Below, one piece after another: positions 18,471 through 27,282 of a DNA stretch of 64,000 bases; positions within the stretch are counted from its first letter, which is position 1; every line of letters starts with the position of its first letter. Both the position numbers and the translations under genes were made by a program. The stretch is from Paucidesulfovibrio gracilis DSM 16080 (GTDB lineage Bacteria > Desulfobacterota > Desulfovibrionia > Desulfovibrionales > Desulfovibrionaceae), in the NCBI RefSeq assembly GCF_900167125.1, contig NZ_FUYC01000009.1, positions 1 to 64,000 on the forward strand, in the 5' to 3' direction. Under the pieces are notes generated by a model. It ran no database searches and had not been told where the DNA came from. It worked only from the letters and a program-made list of their open reading frames with translations.

Positions 18471-18932
18471 TTAAAATTCGTGGACCAGACGGGCCTTCTT
18501 GACTGTCTGCCATTGGATGCGCAAGGGCGCGCCGTCATCCTCCAGCTCGAACGTGTCATCCTCGACACGCAGGAGCCGCCCCTTGAATTTACGTCGTTCG
18601 TTCACTGGATCCTGAAGTTCCACGGCGATCGTTCGGTCTTCGTAGTCGCGCAGTTGGCGGAGTTCGAAGAATTGACGTTCCAGACCGGGGGAGGACACTT
18701 CCAGCACGTAGGAGCCGGGAATGGCGTCCTCCAAATCAAAAACCACGCCCAGGTCACGGCTGACCTTGGCGCAGTCGTCCACGTTCACGCCCTGGTCGCT
18801 GTCGATGAAGATCGAAACCACGGTCTTCTTTCCGGCGGACGGGGCCATAAGTCCCCAGAGCCGGTAGCCCAGGGCGGTTATCTGGCTTTCCGCCAGGTCG
18901 TGGATTCGTTGTTCCAGTTTGCTGCGCTTCAT
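18471..18932 (-). CDS. rimP: Ribosome maturation factor RimP
   Basis: 153 residues from the ATG at 18932 (MKRSKLEQRIHDLAESQ). A longer start at 18971 has no better ribosome site. It contains the family features VSIFIDSDQGVNVDDCAKVS and the YVLEVSSPGLER motif (~residue 80), then an SH3-like C-terminal domain. It is needed for 30S assembly. It is the first protein gene of the nusA-infB operon, about 120 bases downstream of tRNA-Gly on the same strand. Confidence 0.93.
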   Translation of the reverse strand: MKRSKLEQRIHDLAESQITALGYRLWGLMAPSAGKKTVVSIFIDSDQGVNVDDCAKVSRDLGVVFDLEDAIPGSYVLEVSSPGLERQFFELRQLRDYEDRTIAVELQDPVNERRKFKGRLLRVEDDTFELEDDGAPLRIQWQTVKKARLVHEF

Positions 18933-19049
18933 TTCTATATTGCTGCCTGCGGCGGCTGACCGCCCTTCCATAAATAAAAAAGTGGACCCTAAGGCCCACC
19001 CCGATGAACAAGCCCTTAACGGCTCGGGCGGAATTTCCTTCTTGAGCCT

Positions 19050-19125
19050 TGGAGCGGGTGACGGGGGTCGAACCCGCGACACCGAGCTTGGGAAGCTCGT
19101 ACTCTACCAGCTGAGCTACACCCGC
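19050..19125 (-). tRNA. tRNA-Gly (CCC)
   Basis: The minus-strand cloverleaf has acceptor GCGGGTG/CACCCGC, discriminator T and a gene-encoded CCA. The anticodon stem CGAGC/GCTCG encloses loop TTCCCAA, giving anticodon CCC for the glycine codon GGG. The T-arm is GCGGGTTCGACCCCCG-type. It is placed between the promoter at 19164 and rimP, so it is probably processed from the leader of the rimP-pnp operon. Confidence 0.95.
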
Positions 19126-19163
19126 TCATTCACACCAGAGGACGCCTCCTGTGCGAACAAACC

Positions 19164-19192
19164 CTTTTAGGCGCGTCCCGGCGGCTTGTCAA
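19164..19192 (-). promoter_or_regulatory. Sigma-70 promoter for tRNA-Gly and the rimP-pnp operon
   Basis: On the minus strand a perfect -35 TTGACA (19187-19192) is separated by 17 bases from TAAAAG (19164-19169). Transcription would start about 30 bases upstream of tRNA-Gly. Confidence 0.75.
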
Positions 19193-19267
19193 CCGTTATT
19201 TGGAGAGCGAATCCTGTGTCTGGGCGTGTCTTGAAAGCCCATGGTGTCAGTCCTTGGAGGAATGGCG

Positions 19268-19285
19268 TTGGACCAGAAGTTGCAT
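19268..19285 (+). promoter_or_regulatory. Sigma-54 promoter of the flgF operon
   Basis: TTGGACCAGAAGTTGCAT has the GG (19270-19271) and GC (19282-19283) separated by ten bases, exactly as in the -24/-12 consensus. The predicted start (~19295) lies just upstream of the GGAGGTGAC ribosome site of flgF. Confidence 0.75.
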
Positions 19286-19313
19286 CTCCATGGCTGTACA
19301 GGAGGTGACACCC

Positions 19314-20099
19314 ATGCGAGACAGCATGATGAACGCCATGTTCGGCGCAATGTCGAATGAAATCAGAATGAACCAGATCGCCAACAATTTGGCGAACGTC
19401 AACACCACGGCCTACAAAAAGGACAAGGTGGCCTTTCACGACACCTTTTTGCGGTTTGCGCACGACTACATGGTGGATGCGCGTCCATCCTTGCGTGACA
19501 AGGACATGTGGCCCAAGGCGGATCTTTTTGCCAAGCCGAGACTCTCGGATCAGAAGACCGACTTTACCCAGGGCGCCCTTCAGACCACTGGAAACCCCCT
19601 GGACCTCGCGTTGGTGGGGGACGGGTTCTTTCGGGTGCGAACGCCGGACGGCGATTATTTGACCCGCAACGGCAGCTTTCGTCTCAACTCCGAAGGAACG
19701 CTCATTACCGAGCAGGGGTTTGAAGTGCTCGGAACGGGCGGGCCTTTGAGCATTCCGCCTGAAGCACGCAATGTAACGGTGGATGGTTCCGGCCAGGTTC
19801 GGGCCGATGATCAGGTCGTGGGCGTGCTTGAGCTGGTGGATGTGGATGACAAGCGGCAATTGCAGAAAATCGGCAACAATCTCTATCAGATCGACCCCAA
19901 TGGTACGGCCGCTGAAATTCCCCCCGAGGACTTGTCCGTGGAACAGGGATTTTTGGAGCGGGCCAACGTGGAAGTGGTCACCGAGATGGTGGACATGATC
20001 GAAACGCAACGTGCTCATCAGATGTATACTAAGATGATGCAGGGTACGAGCCAGATTGACCAAAAATTGATCACGAGAGTGGGCCGCACCAGCGCGTAA
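19314..20099 (+). CDS. flgF: Flagellar basal-body rod protein FlgF
   Basis: 261 residues from the ATG at 19314, seated behind GGAGGTGACA. The N-terminal axial motif NQIANNLANVNTTAYKKD and the C-terminal helix EVVTEMVDMIETQRAHQMYTK define the flagellar rod/hook family. The order before flgG and the size identify it as FlgF (proximal rod). First gene of the sigma-54-driven flagellar operon. Confidence 0.92.
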   Translation: MRDSMMNAMFGAMSNEIRMNQIANNLANVNTTAYKKDKVAFHDTFLRFAHDYMVDARPSLRDKDMWPKADLFAKPRLSDQKTDFTQGALQTTGNPLDLALVGDGFFRVRTPDGDYLTRNGSFRLNSEGTLITEQGFEVLGTGGPLSIPPEARNVTVDGSGQVRADDQVVGVLELVDVDDKRQLQKIGNNLYQIDPNGTAAEIPPEDLSVEQGFLERANVEVVTEMVDMIETQRAHQMYTKMMQGTSQIDQKLITRVGRTSA

Positions 20100-20119
20100 G
20101 CGGCAGGAGGATTAGTATT

Positions 20120-20902
20120 ATGATGCGATCGCTTTGGACAGCGGCTACGGGCATGGTGGCCCAGCAGACGCACATCGATGTGCTCTCCAACAACCTGGCC
20201 AACGTGAACACGACCGGGTTCAAGAAGAGCCGGGCCGAGTTCGAGGACTTGATGTACCAGACCCTGCGCATGGCCGGAACCATCAATGAGGGCGGCAACC
20301 GTATTCCCACGGGGTTGCAGGTGGGCATGGGCGTGCGGCCCGTGACCGTGCACAAGTTCTTTTCCGAGGGCAACCTCCAGAATACGGGCAACCCTTTGGA
20401 TATCGCCATTGAAGGCGACGGGTTCTTCCTGGTGGACCGCAATGGAGAGGATGTCTACACCCGTGCGGGATCGTTCAAGATCGACAACGACGGGCGTGTG
20501 GTTACGGCTCAGGGATACGCGTTGCAGCCGGAATTTACGGTTCCTTCGGATACCGTGAGTCTGGCCGTGACCGAGGACGGACACATCGCGGCCCTGGACG
20601 CATCCGGACAGGAACTCGCGGCCGCAGATATTCAGATTTACAATTTCATCAACCCGGCCGGGCTGAACGCCGTCGGCCGCAACCTGTACCGGGAAAGCGA
20701 AGCCTCGGGACCGGCCACGGCCGGAACTCCTGGCGACACCAACTTCGGTACCCTGGCCCAGGGGTTCTTGGAAGGCTCCAACGTGGAAATGGTGGACGAA
20801 ATGGTGGGACTGATCATTGGTCAGCGGGCCTTTGAGGTCAACTCCAAGGCGATCACCACGTCCGACGCCATGCTCCAGACCGCCATCAACGTGAAGCGGT
20901 AA
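20120..20902 (+). CDS. flgG: Flagellar basal-body rod protein FlgG (distal rod)
   Basis: 260 residues, beginning MMRSLWTAATGMVAQQTHID with the typical SNNLANVNTTGFKK motif. The middle has TGNPLDIAIEGDGFF, and it ends with the coiled-coil VEMVDEMVGLIIGQRAFEVNSK and TAINVKR. This matches FlgG closely in length and motifs. It follows flgF by 20 bases, with GGCAGGAGG upstream. Confidence 0.97.
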   Translation: MMRSLWTAATGMVAQQTHIDVLSNNLANVNTTGFKKSRAEFEDLMYQTLRMAGTINEGGNRIPTGLQVGMGVRPVTVHKFFSEGNLQNTGNPLDIAIEGDGFFLVDRNGEDVYTRAGSFKIDNDGRVVTAQGYALQPEFTVPSDTVSLAVTEDGHIAALDASGQELAAADIQIYNFINPAGLNAVGRNLYRESEASGPATAGTPGDTNFGTLAQGFLEGSNVEMVDEMVGLIIGQRAFEVNSKAITTSDAMLQTAINVKR

Positions 20903-20926
20903 GCGGCCGAGGAAGGGAGGAAGCGT

Positions 20927-21946
20927 ATGTCGCGTAACAATGCTCGAATCGTTCGCATGGGACGCGTTACCGCGTTTTTGGTGCTCATGGCTCTGGCTGT
21001 CACGCTGCTGGCGTTGGCGGTTCTACCGTGCCGTGCCGCGCACGCGGCCGATCCTGGCTGGAGTTTGCGCATTCGCGAGGCCGCCTGTGTGGAAGGCGAA
21101 CGGGTCCGGCTGGGCGACATTGCCGAGCCTGTGGGAACTATCCGTCCGGAGGTCTGGCGGGAACTCTCGCAACAGACCCTCTGGCAGGGACCGCAATACT
21201 CGGGTCGGCAGCAGGCGTTGCCCCGCAAGCAGATCGAACGGATGTTGGCGTATTATGTGCCGGACGTGGCCGAGGCATGCGTGCTGCCCGGACGATTGGT
21301 GGTGCAACGGGGCGGAAGGGTCTACGGGGGCCGCGCTTTGCAGCGACTGGTTGTCGATTTCTTGACACCCCGCGCCGCATCGCTGGGCGGAGAGCCGGAA
21401 ATCAAAGACGTGCGCGTTCCCTCCTTTGTGTTTCTCGAGAGTCCGTTCGACAAATTGGAGATCGCCCTGAGCAACGACCTGCGTCCGGGCCGGGTGACCA
21501 TGCTCGTACGGGCCGTTGGTGAGGACGGGCGTATTACCCGGCGCATTTCGGCGAGTGCTTTTGTGAATCTTTGGAAGGCCGTGCCGTGTGCCGCTCAGCC
21601 CATCAACCGGCATGACTCCGTGACACCCGATAAGATCACCTTCATGCGCAAGAACCTAGCGTACCTTGACGAGGTTTGGGACGGCAAGAGTGGCGGTCCG
21701 TACCGCATGACCCGTTCCGTTGGGACCGGGCGCCCTCTGGAAATGAGTTTTCTGGAATCCGAACCCATGGTGGGCCGGGGGGACAAGGTCAACCTCGTCT
21801 ATCGTGGTCCGCGCATTACCCTGGCGGTGAAAGCGGAGGCGTTGGCCGACGGCGATCAGGGGCAGACCGTGGAGGTGCGTAACCTGCAAAGCAGCAAGAC
21901 CGTGTTGGCCACGGTCGTGGACCGCAATACCGTGATGGTTCGATAA
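20927..21946 (+). CDS. flgA: Flagellar P-ring assembly chaperone FlgA
   Basis: 339 residues, long for FlgA. A signal peptide covers about residues 1-42 (hydrophobic run ending AHAAD). The C-terminal SAF-like domain has NRHDSVTPDKI, GRPLEMSFLESEPMVGRGD and VRNLQSSKTVLATV, as in FlgA, which helps FlgI polymerise in the periplasm. The additional N-terminal ~130 residues are less conserved. It sits between flgG and flgH, the usual place. Confidence 0.9.
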   Translation: MSRNNARIVRMGRVTAFLVLMALAVTLLALAVLPCRAAHAADPGWSLRIREAACVEGERVRLGDIAEPVGTIRPEVWRELSQQTLWQGPQYSGRQQALPRKQIERMLAYYVPDVAEACVLPGRLVVQRGGRVYGGRALQRLVVDFLTPRAASLGGEPEIKDVRVPSFVFLESPFDKLEIALSNDLRPGRVTMLVRAVGEDGRITRRISASAFVNLWKAVPCAAQPINRHDSVTPDKITFMRKNLAYLDEVWDGKSGGPYRMTRSVGTGRPLEMSFLESEPMVGRGDKVNLVYRGPRITLAVKAEALADGDQGQTVEVRNLQSSKTVLATVVDRNTVMVR

Positions 21947-21957
21947 GGGGTTTGAAG

Positions 21958-22677
21958 ATGATGACGTGCAACAAACATTGGGCAGGTTTTTTCCGGCTCA
22001 CCGTGGCTTTGACAGCTTTTGCATTGCTTGCGGGCTGTGCGGCCAAAAGCGATCCAACGCCCATGCCGGTGCTTTCCGAACCCGCGTATGAGGAACCGGA
22101 ACCCATGGACAATCCCGGATCGCTGTTCACCCCCAACACCGCGGAATTCCTCTATGACGACAATCGTGCTCACCGTGTGGGCGACATTGTGATGGTGGTG
22201 GTCTCCGAGGTGACGGATGCCTCCCAAAAGGCGGAAACCACCACGGACCGCACCTCGGATAACCAATACGGCATTACCTCCCTGCCCGGTACCGACACCT
22301 TGGTGGGCGGGGCGCTTGATACCGTGGGGTTGCAGCCCGGGCTGTCCATCGAATCGAATAATGCGAACGAGTTCGAGGGAACCGGTGAAACCACCCGAGA
22401 ATCCGAACTGTCCGCCACGGTGGCCTCGCGCATTGTCCGCATGCTGCCGGGTCGCGTCATGCAGGTGGAAGGTGCGCGCCGGGTCCGGGTGAACAACGAG
22501 ACGCAGATCCTTGTCGTGCGCGGACTGGTGCGGACCCGTGACATTCGAGCCGACAACTCTGTTCCGTCCAGCTACCTGGCCGAGGCCCAGATCGAACTGT
22601 ATGGCGAGGGAGTGCTTTCAGACAAGCAACGCCCTGGATGGCTGACGCGTATTTTGGATAATGTCTGGCCCTTCTGA
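21958..22677 (+). CDS. flgH: Flagellar L-ring lipoprotein FlgH
   Basis: 239 residues from the ATG at 21958, with AAGGGG seven bases before; a TTG at 21952 is less likely. The lipobox LLAGC is at about residues 24-28, so the mature protein is outer-membrane anchored. DNRAHRVGDIVMVVVSE and VRTRDIRADNSVPSSYLAEAQIELYG are FlgH hallmarks. It forms the L ring around the distal rod. Confidence 0.95.
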   Translation: MMTCNKHWAGFFRLTVALTAFALLAGCAAKSDPTPMPVLSEPAYEEPEPMDNPGSLFTPNTAEFLYDDNRAHRVGDIVMVVVSEVTDASQKAETTTDRTSDNQYGITSLPGTDTLVGGALDTVGLQPGLSIESNNANEFEGTGETTRESELSATVASRIVRMLPGRVMQVEGARRVRVNNETQILVVRGLVRTRDIRADNSVPSSYLAEAQIELYGEGVLSDKQRPGWLTRILDNVWPF

Positions 22678-22717
22678 TCGGGGACCGGTGGAAAGCCAAG
22701 GATAAGGGAGAAAAGGA

Positions 22718-23863
22718 ATGATCAGTCAACGTCACAGCCGCAAGCCGCGTTTACGGACCGGAGACCGCATGGTCACGGCGGTCATCGTGATTCTGCTGTT
22801 GCTTTTGGCTTTTGCGGAGGTGGCCCAGGCCGTGCGGCTCAAGGATATCTCTTCCATCAGCGGCGTGCGTGACAACGAGCTGGTGGGCTATGGCTTGGTG
22901 GTGGGACTTTCCGGCACGGGCGACGGTACCAATTCGAACTTCACGGTCACGTCCATGCGCAACATGCTGGACAAGATGGGTGTGGAGGTGGACGCCACCA
23001 GTCTGCGGCCCAAGAATGTGGCCGCCGTGATGGTCACGGCTAAGATGCCTGTTTCCGCACGGACCGGGGCGCCGTTGGATGTAAGTGTTTCTTCCATTGG
23101 TGATGCCAAGAGCTTGTTAGGTGGGTTGTTGCTCATCACGCCGCTCAAGGGATTGGACGGCAAGGTCTATGCCGTGGCCCAGGGACCATTGACCATTGGC
23201 GGGTTTGCCGCCGGGGGCGAGGCAGCCACGGCCCAGAAGAATATTGCCACTGCCGGACGCATACCCAACGGCGCTATTGTGGAGCGTGAGGTGCCGTTCA
23301 ATTTTAATGAACAAAATCACCTTACCGTGAATCTTTCCGTGCGTGACTTCGGCACCACCATGCAGGTGGTCAATCGGATCAACGCGGTGCTGGGCGGTCA
23401 GTTTGCCAGGGCGCGTGATGTTTCCACCGTGCATCTGGACGTACCGCCCAAGTATCGGGGCAACATGGTGCCGCTGATGGCCTCGCTTGAGAATCTGACC
23501 ATCGCTCCGGACAGCAAGGCCCGGGTCGTGGTGGACGAAAAGACCGGCACCATTGTGCTGGGGAGCGACGTGCGTCTTTCCCGTGTAGCCGTGGCCCACG
23601 GCAATTTGCAGATTGTCATTGCCGAGTCTGCCGAGGTCAGCCAGCCTGGTCCCTTTGCGGAAAATGCGGAAACCGTGGTCACGCCGCAGACCGACATCGG
23701 TGTGGAAGAACAGAACAACCGTCTCATGCTCATGGAAGGGGCAACGCTTCAGGAGTTGGTGGATGGGTTGAACGCCATCGGCGCGGCTCCCCGCGATCTC
23801 ATTTCCATCATCCGTACGCTCAAAGCCGCAGGAGCCTTGTATGCGGAACTGGAGGTCATCTGA
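22718..23863 (+). CDS. flgI: Flagellar P-ring protein FlgI
   Basis: 381 residues. A twenty-residue basic start precedes a long hydrophobic signal segment ending AQA. The mature start [26 protein letters not shown] is typical, with [23 protein letters not shown] later and a C-terminus [21 protein letters not shown]. Built in the periplasm with help of FlgA. The ribosome site is AGAAAAGG. Confidence 0.97.
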   Translation: MISQRHSRKPRLRTGDRMVTAVIVILLLLLAFAEVAQAVRLKDISSISGVRDNELVGYGLVVGLSGTGDGTNSNFTVTSMRNMLDKMGVEVDATSLRPKNVAAVMVTAKMPVSARTGAPLDVSVSSIGDAKSLLGGLLLITPLKGLDGKVYAVAQGPLTIGGFAAGGEAATAQKNIATAGRIPNGAIVEREVPFNFNEQNHLTVNLSVRDFGTTMQVVNRINAVLGGQFARARDVSTVHLDVPPKYRGNMVPLMASLENLTIAPDSKARVVVDEKTGTIVLGSDVRLSRVAVAHGNLQIVIAESAEVSQPGPFAENAETVVTPQTDIGVEEQNNRLMLMEGATLQELVDGLNAIGAAPRDLISIIRTLKAAGALYAELEVI

Positions 23864-23865
23864 TC

Positions 23866-24618
23866 ATGTCTACGGCGGAGCAAATGAATGCCATGACCGG
23901 CCAGCTCGCTTCGGGGCGGGCCGAAAGCCAGGAGTTGGTGCGCTACAAGCAACGCATGGACAGCCTCAAGCAGCGTCTGAATGGGGCGCCTGGGGAAGAG
24001 CAGGAGCTTCGGGAAGCCTGCCGTGATTTCGAGGCCGTGTTTATCGGCAAGCTTTGGGAACAGATGCGCCGAACCGTGCCGAAAGAAACGTCCATGCATT
24101 CCAAGCAGGAAGACATGTACCTCTCCATGTTTGATCGTTCCTTTTCCGAGCACATGGCCGATTCCGGCGGCATTGGCCTGGCGGATATGCTCTACGACCA
24201 GTTGGCCTCGCAGCTCAAGTCCGCCAGCCATGACACTCTGGCCGGTGGAGCGGAACTCAAGCCTCTGGACCGCAACGGCAAGCCGGATCTGAAGACGCTG
24301 GAGGAAGTGGCGCTGGATACCCGTTTGGACCCTCACACCAGAGGTCCGGAGCCGGAAATGCCCGAGGAATTGAGCGCGCCGGTGCAGGCCGGGGAAGCCG
24401 TGGCACCTGATGCCGTATCGCCGGATGTCCGGAACCCGAATCCGTCCATTTCGACAACGTCCGAAGCGCCGTCGTCCGTGGGAGCGCTGAGCCAGGCCGA
24501 GGTGAATGCCCGATTAGATCAGCTGGCCCGTGAACTGGGAAGTCGCAGTCGTGAAACTGGCCGGATACTTGCAGAGTATTCCATGACGAGTCCGGCCGCC
24601 GAAGAATGGCGGGAATAA
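23866..24618 (+). CDS. flgJ: Rod-cap protein FlgJ, N-terminal domain only
   Basis: 250 residues. Residues ~45-125 hold the rod-binding domain: EACRDFEAVFIGKLWEQMR, then GGIGLADMLYDQL. The C-terminal half is Pro/Glu-rich, with no glucosaminidase or transglycosylase catalytic residues, so this is the single-domain FlgJ type that caps the growing rod without a built-in wall hydrolase. The start is two bases after flgI; an ATG at 23884 is possible. The end of the protein has a short helical region of unknown role. Confidence 0.85.
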   Translation: MSTAEQMNAMTGQLASGRAESQELVRYKQRMDSLKQRLNGAPGEEQELREACRDFEAVFIGKLWEQMRRTVPKETSMHSKQEDMYLSMFDRSFSEHMADSGGIGLADMLYDQLASQLKSASHDTLAGGAELKPLDRNGKPDLKTLEEVALDTRLDPHTRGPEPEMPEELSAPVQAGEAVAPDAVSPDVRNPNPSISTTSEAPSSVGALSQAEVNARLDQLARELGSRSRETGRILAEYSMTSPAAEEWRE

Positions 24619-24661
24619 AAGACCGTCATAAAAGGATGTTAACGAATTGCGGGGGAAGGTC

Positions 24662-25144
24662 ATGAAGAACCGGATCAAGGAAAATTTGTCCCGCCAGGGA
24701 AAGGCCATGCTGTTGTTGCAGATGCTGCTGGAGGAAGAATTTTCCCGTCTGCAAAAGCGGGATGCGCGTGGTGTGACCCCCATGGAACTGTCCATCCAGG
24801 AACTGATGCGGCAGTTGGTGGCGGAGCGCGAGGACTTGGTCCGCGTGGTCACCATGCTTACCAATGGGAACACGGGGCGGCTGCGCGACTATCTGCCGTC
24901 AATGCCCGAAGAGGAACGGGAAGAAGTGCAGACGCAACTGCGCGCCCTGGATGAACAGGAGCAGCGTTGCGCCCGCCAGGCCGCACAGAATCAGCAGGTT
25001 GCCATGGCCCTGTTTGAGCAGAGCAGCAAGCTTCTGGACTACATGCATTCCAAGGTCAAGCCCACCAAGGTGGAAGGATACGCCGCCAACGGTCGGTACG
25101 CATCACGTCCGGGTGAATCGCATCTGGTGCGGGGAACCTTGTAA
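24662..25144 (+). CDS. flgN: FlgN-family flagellar chaperone
   Basis: 160 residues from the ATG at 24662, behind GGGGGAAGG; a TTG at 24647 is not favoured. It is almost entirely helical and rich in Glu, Gln and Leu, with no membrane segments. Its position directly before flgK and flgL, and the LLQMLLEEEF...ELMRQLVAEREDLV pattern, fit the FlgN export chaperone for the hook-filament junction proteins. The stop overlaps the flgK start (TAATG), indicating translational coupling with its presumed client. Confidence 0.78.
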   Translation: MKNRIKENLSRQGKAMLLLQMLLEEEFSRLQKRDARGVTPMELSIQELMRQLVAEREDLVRVVTMLTNGNTGRLRDYLPSMPEEEREEVQTQLRALDEQEQRCARQAAQNQQVAMALFEQSSKLLDYMHSKVKPTKVEGYAANGRYASRPGESHLVRGTL

Positions 25145-27270
25145 TGTTCGGAGCCAACTCCATACTGGACATGGGCCGTTGGGCCTTGTTCGCCTCGCAG
25201 ATGCAACTGCGCGTTGCGGGCGAAAATATCTCCAATGTGAATACCGAGGGGTATTCACGGCGAACCGTGCGCCTGGAAGAGGGCGTGAGCATCGATTACC
25301 GCCCCGGCCAGATGGGTACGGGCGTGCGGGCCGCCGAGGTGGTTCGGCACTTCGATAAGTTTGTGGAGACCCAGTATCTGGAGCAGGCCAGCAAGCGCGA
25401 ACGCTGGGGGGCGCTGCATTCCTCCCTGCAAACCGTGGAGACGCTGTTCAACGAAGCCAACGGAGTGGGCATCAGTGATTCCATCTCCGAGTTTTTCAAT
25501 TCCTGGAATGATCTTAGCCAGCGGGCCGATGATTACGGCACCCGCAACGATCTGCTGGAAAAGTCCCTGACCCTGAGTTCCACGTTGAAGACCGCCAACG
25601 ACAACCTGGACCAGATGCAACAGCGGATTGAGGAATTGATCACCAACGATGTGACCAATGCCAACACCATTATTGAAAAGATCGCTGAAACGAACCGCAA
25701 CATCAATATTCATGAAAACCTCGGCCAGAACGCGCCCAACAATCTGTACGACGAGCGCGCCCAGTTGATTCGCGACTTGGGCGGTATCATTGACGTCTAT
25801 ACCGTGGATAAGGGCAGCGGGAATCTCACGGTCCTGACCAAGGGCGGACAGACACTGGTGGACGGCTACGAGCATTTCAGCCTGGAGGTGGGCGCTCCCC
25901 AGACCGTGAAGCAGGTGACGGAAGGTTCGGATTTCGACGGCACCGCGTATTTCACGGGCAACGATAATTACGAGTACACTATCGACGTGCTCAGCGACGG
26001 CGTGGTTGGCAGTGCGGGAACACCCAATGTGGCCACCTTCCGGGTGTCCATGGACGGCGGGGCCACCTGGCTCCAGGATGAGGACGGCTCCACCAAGGTG
26101 TTTGAGGCGCGTCCCTACGGCCAGGAAGTACAGGCCAATGATCTGGGGATATATTTCGGCGCCACGAGCAACGCCCGGACCATGCCTGCCAATCAGATGA
26201 AGGCCGGCGATACCTTCACCATCATTCCCCAAAAGGGTTTGTACTGGGTGGAGAATACATCGCACAAGGAGAACATCACTCCCATCATCCGTTTTACGGG
26301 TATGGATGAGGAGCAGCGTACCACGGGCGGCAGCCTGGCCGCGTATTTTAATTTCCGTGACGCCTACGTGGGCAAGTATCGGGATAAGCTGGACGCTTTT
26401 GCGGAAACCATGATCTGGGAAGTGAACCGTCGGCACAGCCAGGGCGCTGGCCTGGAAAAATTCACCTACGTGGACGGCACGTATGCCGTGGACGCGCCGG
26501 ATCGAGCTTTGGGCAGCGATTCCTCTGGGTTGGCCTTTGGCAGCCGTCTGCAATCGGGCAGCGCCATGGTCTACGTTTACAATCAGGAGACCGGGCTGCT
26601 TGCCTCCAGCGCGGCCTTGGATTTTTCGGATGCCGCGGGCCAGCAAAACTTCAATCCGGACATGCACAGTCTGAACGACGTTGCAGATGCGTACAACCGG
26701 ACCTTTGGGGATCATCTTACGGCTACGGTGGTGAACAACCGGTTGCGCGTGGAGGCCAAGGACGGCAAGGAATTTCTCTATGGCGCGGATACGTCGGGCT
26801 TGAACGCGGCTTTGGGAGTGAACACATTTTTCACGGGAACGGATGCCTCCACCATGGAGGTGAACACCCGGATCTCTGGCGACCAGGATTTTCTTTGCGC
26901 CGGGCATGTGAACGGCGCCGGGGAAATGAACGCCGGGGACAACACCACGGCACGGGCCATCAGTGAATTGCAGGATCAGGACGTAAGCATCTACACCGTG
27001 CAGGAAGGCCGTTCCAGCCAGTCGTTGTTGGACTATTACAACGGCATCGTGGGCGGCGTGGGCGCGGACGTGAACACCGCCAAGTTCAACAACACGTACC
27101 ACGAAACCATGGCCGGGGATCTCAACGACCGGCAGCAGGAAGTGGCGGGCGTGAACCTGGATGAAGAAATGGCCAACCTGATTCGCTATCAGCATTCCTA
27201 CACCGCCGCAGCCAAGCTGATCACCACGGCGGACCAGATGCTGCAAACCGTGCTGTCCATGAAGCCGTAA
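25144..27270 (+). CDS. flgK: Hook-associated protein 1 (FlgK)
   Basis: 708 residues, longer than the ~550 of enterobacteria. The N-terminus has LRVAGENISNVNTEGYSRR and the C-terminus GVNLDEEMANLIRYQHSYTAAAK, both FlgK signatures. The extra length lies mainly at residues ~259-372, a beta-rich insert with FRVSMDGGATW and KAGDTFTIIP motifs that recur in FlgL. The insert would be on the outer face of the junction. Confidence 0.96.
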   Translation: MFGANSILDMGRWALFASQMQLRVAGENISNVNTEGYSRRTVRLEEGVSIDYRPGQMGTGVRAAEVVRHFDKFVETQYLEQASKRERWGALHSSLQTVETLFNEANGVGISDSISEFFNSWNDLSQRADDYGTRNDLLEKSLTLSSTLKTANDNLDQMQQRIEELITNDVTNANTIIEKIAETNRNINIHENLGQNAPNNLYDERAQLIRDLGGIIDVYTVDKGSGNLTVLTKGGQTLVDGYEHFSLEVGAPQTVKQVTEGSDFDGTAYFTGNDNYEYTIDVLSDGVVGSAGTPNVATFRVSMDGGATWLQDEDGSTKVFEARPYGQEVQANDLGIYFGATSNARTMPANQMKAGDTFTIIPQKGLYWVENTSHKENITPIIRFTGMDEEQRTTGGSLAAYFNFRDAYVGKYRDKLDAFAETMIWEVNRRHSQGAGLEKFTYVDGTYAVDAPDRALGSDSSGLAFGSRLQSGSAMVYVYNQETGLLASSAALDFSDAAGQQNFNPDMHSLNDVADAYNRTFGDHLTATVVNNRLRVEAKDGKEFLYGADTSGLNAALGVNTFFTGTDASTMEVNTRISGDQDFLCAGHVNGAGEMNAGDNTTARAISELQDQDVSIYTVQEGRSSQSLLDYYNGIVGGVGADVNTAKFNNTYHETMAGDLNDRQQEVAGVNLDEEMANLIRYQHSYTAAAKLITTADQMLQTVLSMKP

Positions 27271-27282
27271 GGGAGGAGCGCT

